DNA of 64,000 bases from Mesorhizobium zhangyense (lineage in GTDB: Bacteria > Pseudomonadota > Alphaproteobacteria > Rhizobiales > Rhizobiaceae), in assembly GCF_011045115.1 (NCBI RefSeq), contig NZ_JAAKZG010000005.1:487742-551741 (forward strand). Direction: 5' to 3'. The translations under genes were made by a program, and so were the position numbers. The notes under the pieces are model-generated. The model was not told the origin of the DNA. It ran no database searches and saw only the letters and a program-made list of their open reading frames with translations. The first letter of the stretch is position 1. Every line of letters begins with the position of its first letter. Of the stretch, positions 63,931 to 64,000 are shown in pieces.

Positions 63931-64000
63931 GGGGACAGTTTACTTTCTTGCCCCGGAAAGACACTGCCGATGAAAAGCTGGATCAAGGGGCAAAAAGTAA
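63931..64000. repeat. Imperfect inverted repeat cut by the window end
   Basis: TTACTTTCTTGCCCC ending at 63954 is nearly the complement of GGGGCAAAAAGTAA at 63987-64000. It begins ten bases after the ugpC stop codon and follows GGGGACAG, so the full right arm would be expected to continue as CTGTCCCC past the window. It may be a terminator or a dispersed element. Confidence 0.55.

Noticed and set aside
1..64000. CRISPR array, prophage or insertion sequence
   Set aside because: No regularly spaced direct repeats, phage structural genes or transposase frames were seen; the repeats present are palindromic intergenic elements.

Overview
The window is GC-rich chromosomal DNA of a member of the Rhizobiales, most likely close to Mesorhizobium in the Phyllobacteriaceae. 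This is judged from gene order (xerD-aroK-aroB-corC-bolA-dnaJ-cobS-cobT, ftsEX-hpt, lptM-lysA-TIGR02302, hisC-tyrC), a SAM-II riboswitch ahead of metA, alphaproteobacterial protein variants, and dispersed palindromic repeats familiar from Mesorhizobium intergenic regions. It looks like ordinary core chromosome. I saw no phage, plasmid, insertion sequence, CRISPR array or secretion cluster, and no complete previously undescribed multi-gene system.

Layout. 1-9.2 kb: tail of a branched-chain amino acid permease, an aldo/keto reductase fused to a Rid domain, an alkyladenine glycosylase, an SPFH membrane protein, tRNA-Arg(CCU), an M20 amidohydrolase, a DacF-like carboxypeptidase, a CobW-type GTPase, TusA and an L,D-transpeptidase lipoprotein. 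9.3-18.8 kb: accA, xerD with a 49-residue membrane peptide upstream, aroK-aroB, a CorC-like protein that lacks its DUF21 membrane domain, bolA, a J-domain protein, and cobS/cobT (aerobic cobaltochelatase) with a small secreted protein between them. 19-30 kb: a phytase-like esterase, a lysine-dehydrogenase/Lrp divergent pair, a queuosine-precursor transporter behind a possible preQ1-I riboswitch, rpmB, bioY, two membrane proteins, gloB and methyltransferases. 30-41 kb: paired small lipoproteins, an MFS/TetR pair sharing a striking operator, an AI-2E-type transporter, metAA under a SAM-II riboswitch with an intrinsic terminator, hisC-tyrC, and plsC. 41-59 kb: a YdcF-like protein, ftsEX, hpt, glutathione transferases, a lipid kinase, an EamA/LysR pair, TIGR02302, lysA-lptM, argH, tlpA and a MHYT-PAS-GGDEF-EAL protein. 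59.7-63.9 kb: the ugpBAEC glycerol-3-phosphate importer.

How genes work together. Several genes serve amino-acid biosynthesis (aroK, aroB, tyrC, hisC, lysA, argH, metAA), cofactors (cobST, bioY, tusA) and the envelope (dacF-like, L,D-transpeptidase, lptM, ftsEX, plsC). Transport and regulation modules sit in divergent pairs (Lrp/lysine dehydrogenase, TetR/MFS, LysR/EamA).

The most useful leads are: a preQ1-I-like leader whose pseudoknot would pair with the start codon; a SAM-II aptamer coupled to a terminator, with MetA carrying the acetyl-CoA-type Glu111; an apparent CTG start for ugpA behind a palindromic repeat; two perfect 18-bp operator arms between MFS and TetR; the CorC protein without DUF21; and the AKR-Rid fusion whose Rid domain lacks the catalytic arginine.
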